Shown here: one piece after another, positions 22,968 through 34,038 of the stretch
How positions within the stretch are numbered: position 1 is the stretch's first letter
Layout: every line of letters begins with the position of its first letter
Origin: Dysidea avara
Lineage: Eukaryota > Porifera > Demospongiae > Dictyoceratida > Dysideidae
Direction of reading: 5' to 3'
DNA: 64,000 bases
Assembly: GCF_963678975.1 (NCBI RefSeq)
Contig: NC_089275.1
Coordinates: 27,899,977-27,963,976 of the forward strand
The notes under the pieces: model-generated
The model's input: only the letters and a program-made list of their open reading frames with translations
What the model was told of the DNA's origin: nothing
Database searches by the model: none
Translations under genes and position numbers: made by a program

Positions 22968-23211
22968 TAGACCTTTTTCACGTAACACGGAAATATAACG
23001 TAATTATACGTACACGCTTCCAGTGGTAGGTTGTGCGTAACCGCAGTATAATTAATTATAATAATTAACGGCCACTAGGTAGACTAATTGTACGAATAAG
23101 TGGAGAATGCCAACTAGCTGTGTTGTAGTTGATTGCTACAACCATCACCAAACGGGAGGTGGCATAAGTTTCTATCGTTTTCCGTCAGAAGATTTAGAGA
23201 GGCGACGAAAG

Positions 23212-24571
23212 CGAGGGGTCACCAACTCACGAAAAAGGGGTACGGATTTCAAAATCTTGAACAAATTTCTCAAGATTTCACGGATTTCAAAAGATTTTAC
23301 AAAATCGAACGAGAGCTGCAAAATCTGATTTTAAAGTACAGGTTGGTGTAGAGTGATAAGTTCTGAAATCACCAAAAATAGTGGGAGAAAGAAACAGAAG
23401 TTCAGCAGGCATGCAGGAGCAAAGCCTCACGAAATTGAGATCAATCGCGAAGCCATATAAAGCCAGGGGTAAAGCCAAGGAATAACTATTAAATGAAACC
23501 CTACAAAACCATGCAGGAGCAACTCGCAGCTGAAGCGCTATAAACAAAGAAACCTGAAGACCAAGCATTCAGGGGAAATCCCGTACGAAACCCCTCAAAA
23601 CCAGGAGCAACTGTCAAAGCTCTATCTGGTGTGAAACCCCACAAAAACAGGAGCATCTGTATGCTTAAGTTGCTTTTGTAGTTGGTGTGTTGCTATTAAA
23701 GTTTATAAAGTTTGCTAAGTTTGTAGTTTGCTAAGTAAATTCGGAGCAGAACATCGGATTTCATTCTACTTACGTTTGTGCATGCAGGAGCGGTTTACAT
23801 GGATTCTCCTGGTTTTGTGTAGCTTCTTTCCCACAGCTCCTGGTTTTGTTTGGCTTCCACAACTCGCTTAATACAAGTGCGAAACGGAGCGGAACATCTG
23901 ATTTTATTCCTATTTTTGAACGGTTTGCATGGATTCTCTCCTGGTTTTGTTTGGCTTCTTTCCCACAACTCCTGGTTTTGTTTGGCTTCCACAACTCGCT
24001 TAATACAAATCCGAAACGGAGCGGAACATCGGATTTCATTCTTACGTTTGTGCAGGAGCAGTTTGCATGGATTCTCCTGGTTTTGTGTGGCTTCTTTCCC
24101 ACAACTCTTGATTTTGTTTGGCTTCCACAACTCGCTTAATACAAGTCTGAAACGGAGCGGAACATCGGATTTTATTCTTACTTTTGAACGGTTTACATGG
24201 ATTCTCTCCTGGTTTTGTTTGGCTTCTTTCCCACAACTCCTGGTTTTGTTTGGCTTCCACAACTCGCTTAATACAAATCCGAAACGGAGCGGAACATCGG
24301 ATTTCATTCTTAATTAGATTCTCTCCTGGTTGTGTGCGGCTTCTTTCCCACAGCTCCTGGTTTTGTGAGGCTTCCACAACTTGATTATACAAATCCGAAG
24401 CGGAGCGGAACATCGGATTTCATTCTTACTTTTGTGCAGGAGCAGTTGAGTGTAAGCTACGGTACCAGCTTGAGTATAGAATCAGAATCACTATAACAGC
24501 ATAAGATTTCGTATTTCAGGCAGGATTTCACTGAAGGTGTACGAGATTTCGAAGCAGTTGGTGACCCCTCG
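23212..24571. mobile_element. Non-autonomous transposon inside the THAP exon, TSD GACGAAAG
   Basis: A 1,360-bp insertion with 16-bp perfect inverted ends CGAGGGGTCACCAACT (23212-23227 and 24556-24571) and a perfect 8-bp duplication GACGAAAG (23204-23211 and 24572-24579). The length of the duplication suggests hAT or P type, but the ends do not start with the usual hAT bases, so I leave it unclassified. About half of it is a tandem array (23750-24440). The overlapping long frames on both strands here (23770-24413) come from that array. Confidence 0.9.
23750..24440 (+). repeat. ~134-bp tandem array within the nested element
   Basis: About five copies of a unit of 133-140 bp starting near GCGGAACATCGGATTTCATT and containing GGATTCTCCTGGTTTTGT and GGCTTCTTTCCCACAACTCC; the last copy is shorter (~115 bp). 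Units start near 23752, 23890, 24022, 24158, 24292 and 24407. Within each unit the CTCCTGGTTTTGT block occurs twice. Confidence 0.85.
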
Positions 24572-25476
24572 GACGAAAGTGGATTAACTTTGTATCACGA
24601 AAGAATGAAGATGGATCGCCCTGGGAGCCAGCAGATGGTGATAGAGTATGTTCTGTCCATTTTATCTCTGGAAAGAAGTCTGATGATTCTGGTGATCCCG
24701 ATTTTGTTCCATCCATCTATCCCAAGACTGCTTCTAAAAAACTAAGTTCTACTCGCACAACGGCGAACGTGGAGAGCGTAGCTCGTTTCAAGCGTGCAAA
24801 ACGAAGATCGTTGGCTAAAGAGATAGTAGAAGTGGAAGAGAGAGGAAAGGAAGTAACAAAGAGAAAGGAAGAAGAAAGACGCGCTATCGTCAACCAGCAC
24901 GTTCGAAAGGCATTCCAGCACGACCACGGCAGTTACTGTAGCAGAAGTAAGCATCCACCAGCTAGAGATGAATCGATAGCATCCTCGTGTAGCCTGTACT
25001 TGCAGTCGAGTCGGAGTGGTGATGAGAGAGCCGTTTGTGCTGAAGTAGGTAGGTCATGTGGAATCATGAATATACTTACTGTAGGTGTTAACTATCATCA
25101 TAACATTTTCAGAATGCCAGACGGATGAAGATGGAAATGTAGTTGCAAGACTGCAGGCAGAGAATAGAATGTTAAGATCTATGCTGTTGGAGAGACCTGA
25201 ATTAGATGTACGATTGCTGGAGAACAATGATAGACTGACAAGGTTTTATACAGGAATTCCAACATTTGATTCCTTTTTAGCCCTAGTTGAGTACTTAACA
25301 CCTAAGGCTAAGGAGCTCAGGGCATGGAAAGGTAGCAGTACATCATTAGAGGAGAAGCAGCAACATGGTTCACAGTGTTTTGGTGGCTTATCAATTGCCA
25401 ACCAGTTGTTTGCCATTCTAGTACGATTAAGACTTGCTCTACCATTGATTGATGTATGCACTCATTTTAGAATGGC

Positions 25477-25924
25477 TAGGCATGAGGCTATTATGCTCCA
25501 AAAATTGAGCATTATGCTTTTTAGCAGTGCTCAAAAAATCACCTATTATGCTTTTGAGAATTTCCCATTATTCCCAAAATTATGCCACTATATTTGGCTA
25601 ATAATGCCAGTTTATTGCTGTATCAGACCATTTTCATTGATGTTTAAGCTTCAAATAGTCTTGAATTCTTTAGCTGGTTGCTGTATTAGAGTATCTCATT
25701 TCAATGTGACTGCTTTATTAGAGTAAATAATCTTCAGTGACTGTTCTATTAGAGTTTCTGACTGCTCTATTAGAGTATCTCGATCTTTTTAAACGGAATT
25801 GTGCAATCTGCAGATTTTCCTACTGTTAAAGCTTTATAATCACCTCAAAATGCTAGCATAATTCCTGATTCTCACACATACCTATTATTCCCGAAATTAT
25901 GCCGGCATAATCGCCGCATCCCTA
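25477..25924. mobile_element. hAT MITE (GATTATGC family) in transposase exon, TSD AGAATGGC
   Basis: 448 bp. The ends read inward TAGGCATGAGGCTATTATGC and TAGGGATGCGGCGATTATGC. Perfect AGAATGGC flanks lie at 25469-25476 and 25925-25932. It belongs with the elements at 45449-45895 and 60103-60539: similar length, same TAGG ends, many GCATAAT/ATTATGC words inside. It carries four GACTG(C/T)T..ATTAGAGT motifs (about 25682-25788). Confidence 0.92.
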
Positions 25925-26778
25925 AGAATGGCAGAGGGAACATACAGTCGAATGTTTACAACATGGATTTGCTTTTTATCTAAAGAACTTTTATTGATTT
26001 TTCCCTTCCCTTCACGTGACCAGGTTACACAATGGATACCAAGACGGTTCAAGAAACATTTCCCTAACACCAGAATTATCATAGATTGCTATGAAATAGA
26101 ATGCCAGCGACCCTCAGGGCTAATGAATGCTTCAGTCACATACTCGCAGTACAAAAGCAGAAATACTTGGAAAGTTCTGGTAGGCTGTACTCCTTCTGGG
26201 TTGGTAAGCTTTGTGTCAGATGCTTGGGGTGGACGAATTTCTGATCGTGAATTAACAGAGAAGTCCGGACTTTTAGACTTGCTTGAATCGGGGGATATGA
26301 TAATGGCTGACAGAGGCTTTGACATACAGGAAGCAGTATCCCCTAAAAGAATTTTGGTTAATGTGCCTCCTCGTTTGGAATCTAGACAGAAGCAGATGGC
26401 AGCACATGAAGTAGAGAGGACAAGGAGAATTGCTGAATTAAGAATACATGTGGAGCGCGTTATTGGAAGAGGTCGACGTTTTGATATTCTTAATCAAAAA
26501 TTTCCCAACACTATGCATGATTTAGTTAGCAATGTTAACCTTGTTTGTATGTATCTTACTAATTTTGATGTACCACTTGTTTCATATTAAATATTAAAAC
26601 CATTTACAGAAGTAGAATTAGCAAGTGTGTATACAATAGCTGATTACTATTTAAGTATGTACATGTTGTAATTACATCATAACAAGCATACATTGTTGTT
26701 AACAAGTACAGGACAAGATAACTAGTACATTATACATGCATAGCTTGTTGACCACAAACCAAATCATTGAACTAACAC

Positions 26779-28402
26779 TTAGCACTGGTATTCCTCTAGA
26801 AAGATCCTTCCAGACAAGATCTCAGGAACCATATAACGGACATAGAACTCCTCCAGCTTTTCTTCTAGTGTACCCCAGTACTCCAGGTCTGCCAATATAC
26901 GGTCAACAACCACTTCTCCATTGCTATACACAACAAAATCACACCATTCTCTGTTCATTACAGCCAGCTCTCCCTGCACTTGTGCAAAATAACGATGCTG
27001 CCGAGAAAGGTGCAACTCTCCATCTTCTCCTCTTTTCAGAAAAAACTTCTCTCCAAATTTGTCAGCAATTTCACCTGGTGTCATCTCCACAGTGATGCAT
27101 TTGTCAATGCTGTATGGACACTTGATTTCCAAACAACCACTACAGCATGTGTCCACACTTGTGCAAGTAACTTTGCCATCAGATGATGCACCAAGATAAG
27201 CTTTTTCTGGCATAAGATGTAACCCACTGTCCTCTACTATCATTGTCTCACCAGCATGATGTCGATTATCTATGTAGCATTTCCGTGCCTTGTCTTCATT
27301 CTCCTTCCCCCATCTAATCTGTGGTGGTAGTATAGTCATTGGCCCACCATATCCCATAAAATCTCGAACTAGCCTTCTTGGATTGGTAGACTCTCTTCGA
27401 TGGAGTATCTCTCCAAATCTTGAACTAGTTATCCTGCCATTCCTCAGTACTATCCAAAGGTCATTCTCTCCTTGCCCTCTTGTTGCTTCTTCAATCTTTG
27501 CAGCTTCATCACTTGATATGGTCATATCACGAAGGTAGTCGTAACACTGTGCAACCTCTGGAACAAAAAATTTTTCTTGCACTACTGTAGATGCATGCTG
27601 ATGTGAAAAAATAACATGCTGCCACAAAGTTTCTATATGGACCTGGCTTCCTGAGTGACCAGGCTGCCAAAATTGCATCAGTCCAGTGTTTGGTACAGTT
27701 TTCTCCAGGTGGACCACGAGCTGTTGCAGTCTTTCTTTGTGTAATACACGATCTTCAGTGCGACGTGGATCAAATGCACTGCGACCTGTAGACTTGCTCA
27801 CTTCTGGGACATCACCGTGACTTGGTTTAACAAAAGTCATATCACTTGCACAAGCCGGATTCACTGCTTTCTTGGGGGGTTGGTTCCATTTCATAGGGAC
27901 AGAAGTTTTAGAAAGCTCCACTGGTAATTCAACATCTTTGGCATGGTAGTCAATGAAAAACAATAGTGCTGCAATATGGTTACAAGCTTGTCCCAGTCTG
28001 TATAATAAAATATAATTAATATAATTACAATCATAATGAATATAGATAATTAATACTGATTGATAATTTTAACAAATCACATAATGGAATCAATTATGTT
28101 GATACAATTAATGATTGTTGTTATCTCACAATGTTAGCTAATGACTTACCCAGAAACACAAGCACATTGTCCAGCATAAACATCTCCATTATCTCCATTG
28201 AGTGACACAAACACTTCATAAGGTGTATCAGTGGTGAAAGAGTGATAAACAAAGGCACGGAAATACAACACTCTCAGGTTTTCACTTGAACACTGGTACA
28301 CCCAGACGTTCTTGACTTAGCCATCAAAGAAGTACTTGTATGCTTTCAGAGACTTGTGAGCTCTCAATGCTTGCATGTCAAAAGTCATATCAGGAAGTTC
28401 AG
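26779..28402 (-). pseudogene. SWIM + YqaJ-type exonuclease gene of ISL2EU, with premature stop
   Basis: Two 3' exons on -: 28402-28150 and 27997-26779, joined across a 152-bp intron (GTAAGT..ACAG). The first reads RAHKSLKAYKYFFDG, then an in-frame TAA where relatives have Trp (G-W-V), then VKNVWVYQ and CAC. Across the splice, GQCACVSGLGQACNHIAAL forms a SWIM zinc finger (CxC..CxH). The last exon carries the YqaJ-like nuclease: RITSSRFGEI, RWGKENEDKA, LGASSDG, LEIKCPY and YFAQVQGELAV, matching the acidic and Lys/Gln active-site pattern of the lambda-exonuclease-like fold. The C-terminus lies 188 bp from the convergent transposase stop. Apart from the stop the frame is intact. Confidence 0.9.
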
Positions 28403-28924
28403 CTCAAAAACGGAAGTTTGAGGCCAGCTGCAGGTGATAAGTCTAATTATAATCAAAGCAATTTAGCAGCTGCAATTATTTTTACTTGTTATACTTCATT
28501 GATTAAAGACTTTACTGTGCTATTTTTCCACTTTTGTAGGTTTTGAGAGATTTCTACTTAAAGGAGTCATCACAGACTGTCTATGTTGCGTATAGTGTAT
28601 TCATGACAGGTGTACTGGAACATTAGAACTTTAGTACGCATACAGAACTTCTTTAATAAAATCGTTTTAAAGCTCTGTATTAATTTTAAGGAGTTATTTA
28701 TAGTTAAAGACTTGCTGTGCGTTACTACTCAGACCTAGCCAGATGGAGTCCATGCCAAATCGAAGCAATAATCTCGCTCAGAATCACGCACATATTTAAC
28801 CTCCACCTTTGCCATTGTTTTGACGAGTGATAGTTTACGCTATATGTGCTCACTATGGCTTGTTGGAATCGCTCAAGAATAAGCTAAAAGAATCTAGCAG
28901 CGAATCCGGGATAATCCAAGCATT

Positions 28925-29626
28925 TCACGAAATATGAATGAATTTATTAGAATAATCAAAATGCCCATTGGAAATGTATAGCAGATGATTGTGTTCTTTT
29001 ATTGTGAAAATGACGAGCGGAGTTTTCGTGTACTGAGCTTCACTTGGTACCATCCTGTTCGTCAAGAGTTGCTCTTCCTCATTGTACTCGCGAATCTGAA
29101 ATTCGTCTTTTGAGTGAAAAGATATGTGAGTACAAAGTGTTAGTACAATAGAAACTGTGCAACTTATAGTGAACAAATCGGTGCAGCTGGACCAAATCTC
29201 CGCAAACTTCTTGATATGTTTATCCCGTCCATACACGAGATAAATTACTATATTGATCAATGTGAACTCAGCAAGGACGCCACTCAACTTCTTGCTCCAC
29301 TGCGTAACGTTTGAAAACGACGGCAAACTCTTGAGAAAAGATTTTACTTCTTCGGTCAAGTACGAAATAGCTATCACATCTTCACCATTCTCTTCGCCGG
29401 ATGAATCACGAACCGCCCCTATCTGTGCCATTCCAACTATCCTGTCTACGATGTCCTTCTTACGGGTGGAGCCGGTAAGGCGAACGGACAAGCTACTCGC
29501 AATCTTCCGCAGCTCATCGCTCTTCTTCACAACTAAATCGTCCCTTAGTACAGCTATATCGCTGTCTAATAGTTCATTTCCTTTCAGTAAACGAGAGTGA
29601 ATAGATTGATCCAGTTGATCTGCCAT
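28925..29626 (-). CDS. 5' exon of the ISL2EU nuclease gene: SAP-like domain
   Basis: The - frame opens MADQLDQSIHSRLLKGNELL at 29626. Residues ~26-70 (LRDDLVVKKSDELRKIASSL then VRLTGSTRKKDIVDRIVG) look like a SAP DNA-binding motif, common at the N-terminus of these nuclease proteins. The following FLKSLPSFSNVTQW and LAEFTLINIVIYLVYGRDK is a conserved block that in relatives runs into the SLKAYKYFFDG region of the next exon. The true exon probably ends soon after YGRDK (near 29215). The rest of the open frame down to 28925 (hydrophobic, no similarity) is likely intronic, but I could not fix the donor. It starts 118 bp inside the right TIR. Confidence 0.75.
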   Translation of the reverse strand: MADQLDQSIHSRLLKGNELLDSDIAVLRDDLVVKKSDELRKIASSLSVRLTGSTRKKDIVDRIVGMAQIGAVRDSSGEENGEDVIAISYLTEEVKSFLKSLPSFSNVTQWSKKLSGVLAEFTLINIVIYLVYGRDKHIKKFAEIWSSCTDLFTISCTVSIVLTLCTHISFHSKDEFQIREYNEEEQLLTNRMVPSEAQYTKTPLVIFTIKEHNHLLYISNGHFDYSNKFIHIS

Positions 29627-29767
29627 GCATCGGTTAGTTTACTTCAAATTGTCATTAAAGTATAAACATACAGCTACAGCTTTGTTACAACGGAAGTTAT
29701 CTATTACCTACCACGAAACGGAAAATTGCACTTGAGCGGCTTCTCCGTGTTACGTGAAAATGGTCTA

Positions 29768-32645
29768 TACAGAGTTAATACAGTTATAAGCAAGTTGCCA
29801 TGAAGAGAGGTCAGCTAGAAACAAATCGCCCTGTAGAGAGATCAGCTTGATCAAGTCACCCAGTAGAGAGTTCAGCTAGAAACAGGTCACTCAGTAGAAA
29901 GATCAGCTACATAATAATCCTTTAGAGAGATCAGCTGGACACAAACCACCTTGTAGAGAGATCAGCTAGAAGCAAGTCATCCTATAGAAAGATCAGCTGG
30001 AAACAAATCACCATGTAGATCTAGAAACAAGTCACCTTGTGGAAAGATCAGCTGGAAAAAAGATTAGCTAAATCACTATGTAGAAAGATCAGCTAGAAAC
30101 AAGTCACTCTGCAGAGAGTTCAGTAGAAACAAGTTGCCCTGTAGAGAGATAAGCTATAAACAAGTCACACAGTAGAGATACCAAATCTCCTAGTAGAGAG
30201 ATCAGCTAGAAACAAATTTCCCTGTAGAGAGATCAGGTCATCCTGTAGAGAGTTCAATAGAAACAAGTTACCCTGTAGAGAGATCAGCTATAAGCAAGTC
30301 ACACAGTAGAGATATCAGCTAGAAACAAATCTATTAGAAGAGAGATCAGCTAGAAATCATTATCCTGTAGAGAGATCAGCCAGAAACAAATCAAGATCAA
30401 CTAGAAACAAACTGCCCTGTAGAGAGATCGGCTATAGAAACCAATCACCCTATAGAGAGATCAGCTAGAAACAAGTCACCCTGTAAGGATTTCAGCTACG
30501 TTTCAAGTCACCCTGTAGAGAGCTAAGTAGAAACAAGCTACCCTGTAAAGAGATCAGCTAGAAACGAGTCACTGTGTATAAAGAGTTCATGCAGCTATGT
30601 ATAAGCAAGTCACTATGAAGAGAGATCAGTAGAAACAAATCGCCTTGTGGAGAGATCAGCCAGAAATAAATTATCTTGTAGAGAGATCGGCTTGGTCAAG
30701 TCACCAAGTAGAGAGTTCAACTGCATTTCAAGTCACCCTGTAGAGAGTTCAACTAGAAACAAATAACCCTGTAGAGAAATCAGGTTACATTGTAGGGAGT
30801 TCAGCTAGATACAAGTCACCCTGTAGAGAGATCAGCTAGAAATATGTCACCCTATAAAAAGTTCAGCTACTTTTTGTAGAGTGTTTCGACTACCACCCTG
30901 TGGAGAGTTAAACTACAAACAATTCTCTCAGTAGAGAGATCAGCTACTGTAGAAGCAAGTTATCCTGCAAAGAATTCAACTACATTTCTATAGAGAGCTT
31001 GAGGTCAGCCAGAAACAAATAACCTCGTAAAGGTATCAGTTACATTTCAAATCACTTTGTCTTGAAACAGATCACTCTGTGGAGAGATCTGGTAAGAACA
31101 ATTCACCCTGTACTGAGAGTACAGCCAGAAAGAAGTCACCCTGTAGAAATATCACTAGAAACAAGTCACCCTGTAGAGAGATTAGCCAGCTAGAAAAAGT
31201 CACCCTGTAGCGAGATCAGCTATATTTCAAATCACCCTGTAGAAACGTTAGCTTAGAACAAATCACCCCAAAGAAGAAACAAGTCACCCTGTAGAAAGAT
31301 CAGCTAGATACAAATTACAGTGTAGAGAAATCAGATGGAAAAATCACTCTGTAGAGAGATCTGAGAGATCAGCTTGATCACTCTGTAGAGAGTCCAACCT
31401 CATTTCGAATCACACTGTGGAGAGTTCAGCTAGAAACAAATCTCTCAGCAGCTAGAAACAAATCACCCTGTACAGTATTTAGTTAGAAACAAATCACCCT
31501 GTACAGAGATCAGCTAGAAATAAATTCCCTACAAAGAGTTTAAAAATTTTCAAGTCACCCTGTATAAAGATTAGCTTGAAACAAATACCCCGTAGAGAGA
31601 ACAGTTAGATACAAGTCACTCTGTGGAGAGATCAGCTTGAAACAAGTCATTGTATAGAGAGATTAGCTACATTTAAAATCATCCTGTAGAAAGATCAGCT
31701 TGAAACAAATCACCCCATAGAAGGATCAGTCAGAAATAAATCACCCTGTACAGAGATCAGATAGAATCAAGTCACTCTGTAGAGAGTTCAGCTAGAAACA
31801 TGTCACCTTGTAGAGAGTTCAGCTAGAAAAAAAGTCACTCTGAAGAGATATCATCTAGACCCTGTCGAGAGGTCAGTTAGAAACAAGTCACCTTGTGGAG
31901 AGGTCAGCTAGAAACATTTCATCCTGTAGAGAGATCAGCTGCATTTCAAATCACCCAGTAGAAAAATCAGCTTGAAACAAATCACCCTGTACAGTGATCA
32001 GTCAGAAACAAGTCACCCAGTAGAGTGATCAGTTACCCTGTAGAGAGGTCAGGTCACCCTGCAGAGAATCCAGCTAGAAACATGTCACCCTGTGGAAAGA
32101 TCAGCTACATTTCAAATCACCCTGTAGAAAGATCAGCCTGAAACAAACCACCCCACGCCATAGAGAGATCAGTTAGAAACAAGTCACCCTGTAGAGATAT
32201 CAGCTTGAAACAGTTACCTTGTAGAAAGAGCTAGAAATACAATGTAATTCACCCTGTAGAGAGATCAGCTAGAAACATGTCACCCTGTGGAAAGATCAAC
32301 TACATTTCAAATCACCCTGTAGAAAGGTCAGCTTGAAATATATCACCCTGTAGAAGGATCAGTTAAAATCAATTCACCCTGTAGAGAGATCAGATAAATC
32401 AAGATACTCCGTGGAGAGTTCAGCTAGAAACATGTCACCCTGTAGAGGGTTCACCTACAATAAAACTACCCTGTATAAAGTTCAGTTATCTTGCAATTCT
32501 TTCTGTAGAGTTTAGTTATGTTACAAGTCACTCTGAGGCAAGTTTACGTATAAATTGTTCACCATGTAGTCTAAGAGTACAGTTACATTATGATTTTCCC
32601 TGTAAAACTTTCAGCTACATATACACATTTCCCTGTAGAGTATTC
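29768..32645 (-). repeat. ~31-bp satellite array (copy 2, right part)
   Basis: Continuation of the array broken by the ISL2EU transposon: about 90 imperfect units built on CCCTGTAGAGAGATCAGCTA plus GAAACAA(A/G)TCA. Units become more diverged beyond 32450. A linker with AAAGCTAGCCATAGGCTGGC (about 32767-32786) follows. Confidence 0.88.
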
Positions 32646-32816
32646 ACATTGCGTTAATAATCAACACAAATATTGTTAAATGTGCATGTATAGCTAAACT
32701 ATATAGTTTTCTCCTTGATAGTCATCATTCCTATAGAAAAGAAAAAGACAAGTTAAAAGAATACCCAAAGCTAGCCATAGGCTGGCTTTAGGTATGAAAT
32801 TACATAAAGAGGTGAT

Positions 32817-33893
32817 ATCTAATCAAAAACAGCCAAGCTGTACAAAAAGAGTGCAGCCTGCAAGAAATCCAGGGTGAAAAAAGATGTGAAATCCAAGGTG
32901 GCAGCCAAGAAATGGCTGTGATGGTAGGTTAATGGCTGACCAGGATGTCATGAGATGTTACATCACTCACATGTGTCGGATCACTGCTGGAATGGAGCGG
33001 TTTCTTGTTCACCTCGGTTTCTGGCAAGGAGTCTCCTGCTGCCTCAGTTGATAAAGGGAGAGTAGTGGTTTGTGCTGAAACTAATGTTGGTGGGCTGTCA
33101 TCAGGTTTGGGAGGGTGGGTGGGACGTGACACAGTTGGTGGTTGATCGGCTTTCTTCGTGAATTCAGTCAGGACAGCTATTTGTTGCTCTAGATTGGTCT
33201 GGTAGGTATCTGCATCACATATCTCTGATTCAAGCTCATCTTCCTTCTGAATCATCTCTGCAATAGTGCTGTCAAGTTTGATTATCTGTTCATGTTTCAC
33301 TCTGAGCTGTTCGACTGTAGTAGCTACTAATATTCTCCGCAATTCTGGCGTGGATTCAACGCTCGCTCTCTCCAATTCGGCGGTAAGTGCTTCGTCAACT
33401 TTAGCCAATAATTTCATTATGCTGCCCTTGAGGCCACGTTGTTTAACACGAAGTCGCTGAATCTCTTCCATTTGATTTAGTGTCAATAAACTGCTTAGTC
33501 CAGTCGGTTTCGGTCACAGCACCAATGACTGGGATAGCGGGTTTACCATAGAGCAATACAACGACAACGTGTTCACACTATTCTTAATGACGCACTACAT
33601 ACACGTGAGCAATATTAGATTACAAACCCACAATACAATGTTACATACATACTAAGTAAGTCAAGTCTTCAGGACAATGGCAAACATTTTAATAATGACA
33701 ATTTAGGTGCCAAATCCGAGTGAATCTTGGAGGAGGCAACACAAATCCACCTGAATTGTCATTATTAAAAATTTTGCCATTAATCTACCATAACAGCCAT
33801 TTCTTGGCTGCCACCTTGGATTTCACATCTTTTTTCACCCTGACTTTTTGAATGTCACACCCTTTTTTACAGCTTGACTGTTTTTGATTAGAT
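32817..33893. mobile_element. Foldback element carrying a captured retrotransposon segment
   Basis: The arms are of the same family as the compact hairpins (ATCTAATCAAAAACAGCCAA and its complement, about 32817-32937 and 33690-33893). Between them is a ~740-bp segment (about 32938-33676), bordered on both sides by AATGG, that is absent from the compact copies at 36984, 39738 and 45009. Confidence 0.78.
32929..33486 (-). pseudogene. BEL/Pao-type gag N-terminal fragment
   Basis: A 185-codon frame: MEEIQRLRVKQRGLKGSIMK, LLAKVDEALTAELERASVES, then coiled-coil-prone DSTIAEMIQKEDELESEICD and a Pro/Ser/Thr-rich tail. This resembles the start of gag-like polyproteins of BEL/Pao LTR retrotransposons, the part before the DUF1759-type region. 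Just upstream on the - strand, ATTGGTGCTGTGACCGAAAC (about 33505-33524) looks like the region found between LTR and gag in such elements. The frame ends where the captured segment meets the foldback arm, so the stop is created by the junction. No pol sequence is present. Confidence 0.65.
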
Positions 33894-34038
33894 ATATATG
33901 TAAAGATATCTAACAACCAATCTGCTTCTTTAGACTGTTTAGGTTGAGGTACAAAACTCATGAGGAAAATCACAGATTGTTTCTTACCTGAAGCCATGGT
34001 GTGCTACTGAAATCAACACCTACACTGCCAACAAAAAT

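Larger units (their letters stand above)
23107..26590 (+). pseudogene. THAP-domain DDE transposase, interrupted by two insertions
   Basis: Four pieces make one frame: 23107-23211, 24580-25048, 25113-25476 and 25933-26590, totalling 1,596 bp (531 aa plus stop). The N-terminus has a THAP zinc finger: CVVVDC, then FYRFP, then WEP and RVCSVHF supply the C2CH ligands, the last two beyond the first insertion. A basic, coiled region follows (24760-24900). A real 64-bp intron (25049-25112, GT..AG) keeps the frame. Next come FYTGIPTFDSFLALVEYL and LRLALPLIDVCTHF, the helical part before the catalytic core. The DDE_Tnp_4 core has Asp in IIDCYEIE (26084), Asp in MADRGFDI (26309) and Glu in [10 protein letters not shown] (26453). 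The insertions 23212-24571 and 25477-25924 split coding sequence. No other defect is visible. Confidence 0.9.
22968..29767. mobile_element. ISL2EU-type DNA transposon, 6.8 kb, with both genes
   Basis: The terminal inverted repeats are 24 bp, 22968-22991 and 29744-29767, with one mismatch; they begin TAGACC and contain TTTTCACGTAACACGGA. The flanks are a satellite array whose unbroken form (near 30566-30590) shows the empty site; the duplication is TA (or TATA if the ends start at GACC). Inside are a THAP/DDE transposase gene on + and a convergent SAP/SWIM/YqaJ nuclease gene on -. This pairing is, as I recall, the hallmark of the ISL2EU (IS4EU) superfamily. Two later insertions and a nonsense codon show the copy is no longer active. 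Confidence 0.92.

Noticed and set aside
23770..24413. Overlapping long frames on both strands with repeated KPNKTRSCGKEA-like or LASTTRLIQ-like peptides
   Set aside because: They come from the ~134-bp tandem array inside a nested transposon. No domain is seen, and the same DNA is open in several frames.
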